A stretch of 28,524 nt of DNA, from positions 1 to 28,524 of IMG/VR virus record IMGVR_UViG_3300022205_000010. One strand, given 5' to 3'. The translations under genes were made by a program, and so were the position numbers. Every line of letters starts with the position of its first letter. Within the stretch, counting starts at the first letter, position 1. This document shows, piece after piece, positions 28,434 through 28,524 of the stretch. This DNA is from a virus. Below the pieces are notes generated by a model. It had not been told where the DNA came from. It did not search any database and was given only the letters and a program-made list of their open reading frames with translations.

Positions 28434-28524
28434 AGAAAAAATAATCAATAAAATCAAAAAAGATTTTTATGACTATCATTATATTGAACGCCCTACAGTT
28501 CTAATGTGCCTTACTTATTTAAGA
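28426..28524 (+). CDS. Array gene 24: divergent member, cut by the window edge
   Basis: ATG 28426 overlaps the previous stop and the frame is open for 33 codons to the end of the window. RPTVLMCLTYLR near the end matches NPTxxQCLxxLR with Cys28 at the type B position, so the array continues to the right. Confidence 0.65.
   Translation, partial: MNEEKIINKIKKDFYDYHYIERPTVLMCLTYLR

Larger units (their letters stand above)
23267..28524 (+). repeat. Tandem array of 24 paralogous small genes (26 domain copies), open at the right edge
   Basis: Every gene encodes one domain (two in two cases) with a helical N-terminal part, NPTxxQCLxxLR, a variable middle, and (I/V)PxKHRxFCxxQLKLEGLL. The first Cys is kept in 26 of 26 copies, the second in 25 of 25 complete copies, and the His in 23 of 25. 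Genes overlap by ATGA at 15 of 23 junctions. No copy has a frameshift or internal stop. I group them by N-terminus as A (EFxxLKDPSIQQCLEYLH), B (MTExEYxxFYxMG, Cys at residue 28) and C (WxQYxxARxEF). The DNA is visibly more AT-rich than the virion block. No database family is recognised. A loose resemblance to DUF4116-type helical repeats is noted as a test case only. Confidence 0.9.

Noticed and set aside
23267-28524. Regular repeats suggesting CRISPR
   Set aside because: Units are 194-203 bp or longer, are coding throughout, and vary by codon. There are no short identical repeats separated by spacers and no cas genes.
23267-28524. Diversity-generating retroelement
   Set aside because: No reverse transcriptase or template repeat is visible. 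Variation is spread over many gene copies and looks like duplication and recombination, without adenine-specific bias that I could demonstrate.

Overview
The window reads as part of a tailed bacteriophage genome (Caudoviricetes), most likely an aquatic podovirus-like phage of a Gram-negative host. It carries a small terminase, large terminase, P22-type portal, scaffold-like protein, N4-gp56/DUF4043-type major capsid protein and a head-tail adaptor. No tape measure, sheath or tube gene is visible. There are no host-like genes, tRNAs or integrase, so lifestyle and host remain inferred.

Bases 1-20091 (minus strand, read right to left) are the packaging, virion and lysis block. The order is TerS (19405-20091), TerL, portal, scaffold, major capsid and its small partner, a run of connector and structural proteins, a long beta-helix protein with C-terminal ETDTAQ repeats, more structural proteins, a lysis-like cassette (membrane protein, M15 peptidase, lipoprotein at 5063-6256), and a distal group of tail, decoration or host-recognition proteins running off the left edge. 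The capsid gene pair has its own promoter-like site (14529-14557) and a strong terminator (12763-12809), so it may form a separately boosted transcript.

Bases 20092-22666 (plus strand) begin at a divergent regulatory region. They hold a string of very small genes, several of them membrane proteins with overlapping stop/start codons, then a 270-aa protein of unknown function. A 46-aa basic protein lies convergently on the minus strand (22670-22810).

Bases 22811-23266 are non-coding and look like a control region. They hold ten GTTCC/GGAAC elements, five of them exact GTTCCAAA, in and around very AT-rich DNA, with a TTGGAA-N16-TATAAT promoter. An 18-nt motif is shared with the other plus-strand leader.

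Bases 23267-28524 and beyond the right edge are the unusual part: an uninterrupted array of 24 tandem small genes (26 domain copies) encoding one paralogous family I do not recognise. Each protein has a variable N-terminus, a conserved NPTxxQCLxxLR segment, a variable 10-25-residue middle, and a near-invariant C-terminus of the type IPEKHREFCxxQLKLEGLL. At 15 of 23 junctions the conserved C-terminal codons also supply the ribosome-binding site and start codon of the next gene (GAAGGNNTANTATGA). Exact 203-bp and 194-bp sub-periods, mosaic units and two fused double-domain members show that the array expands and recombines, yet every copy stays open. Its role is unknown. An expanding set of host-interaction or counter-defence proteins is one hypothesis, not a demonstrated function.
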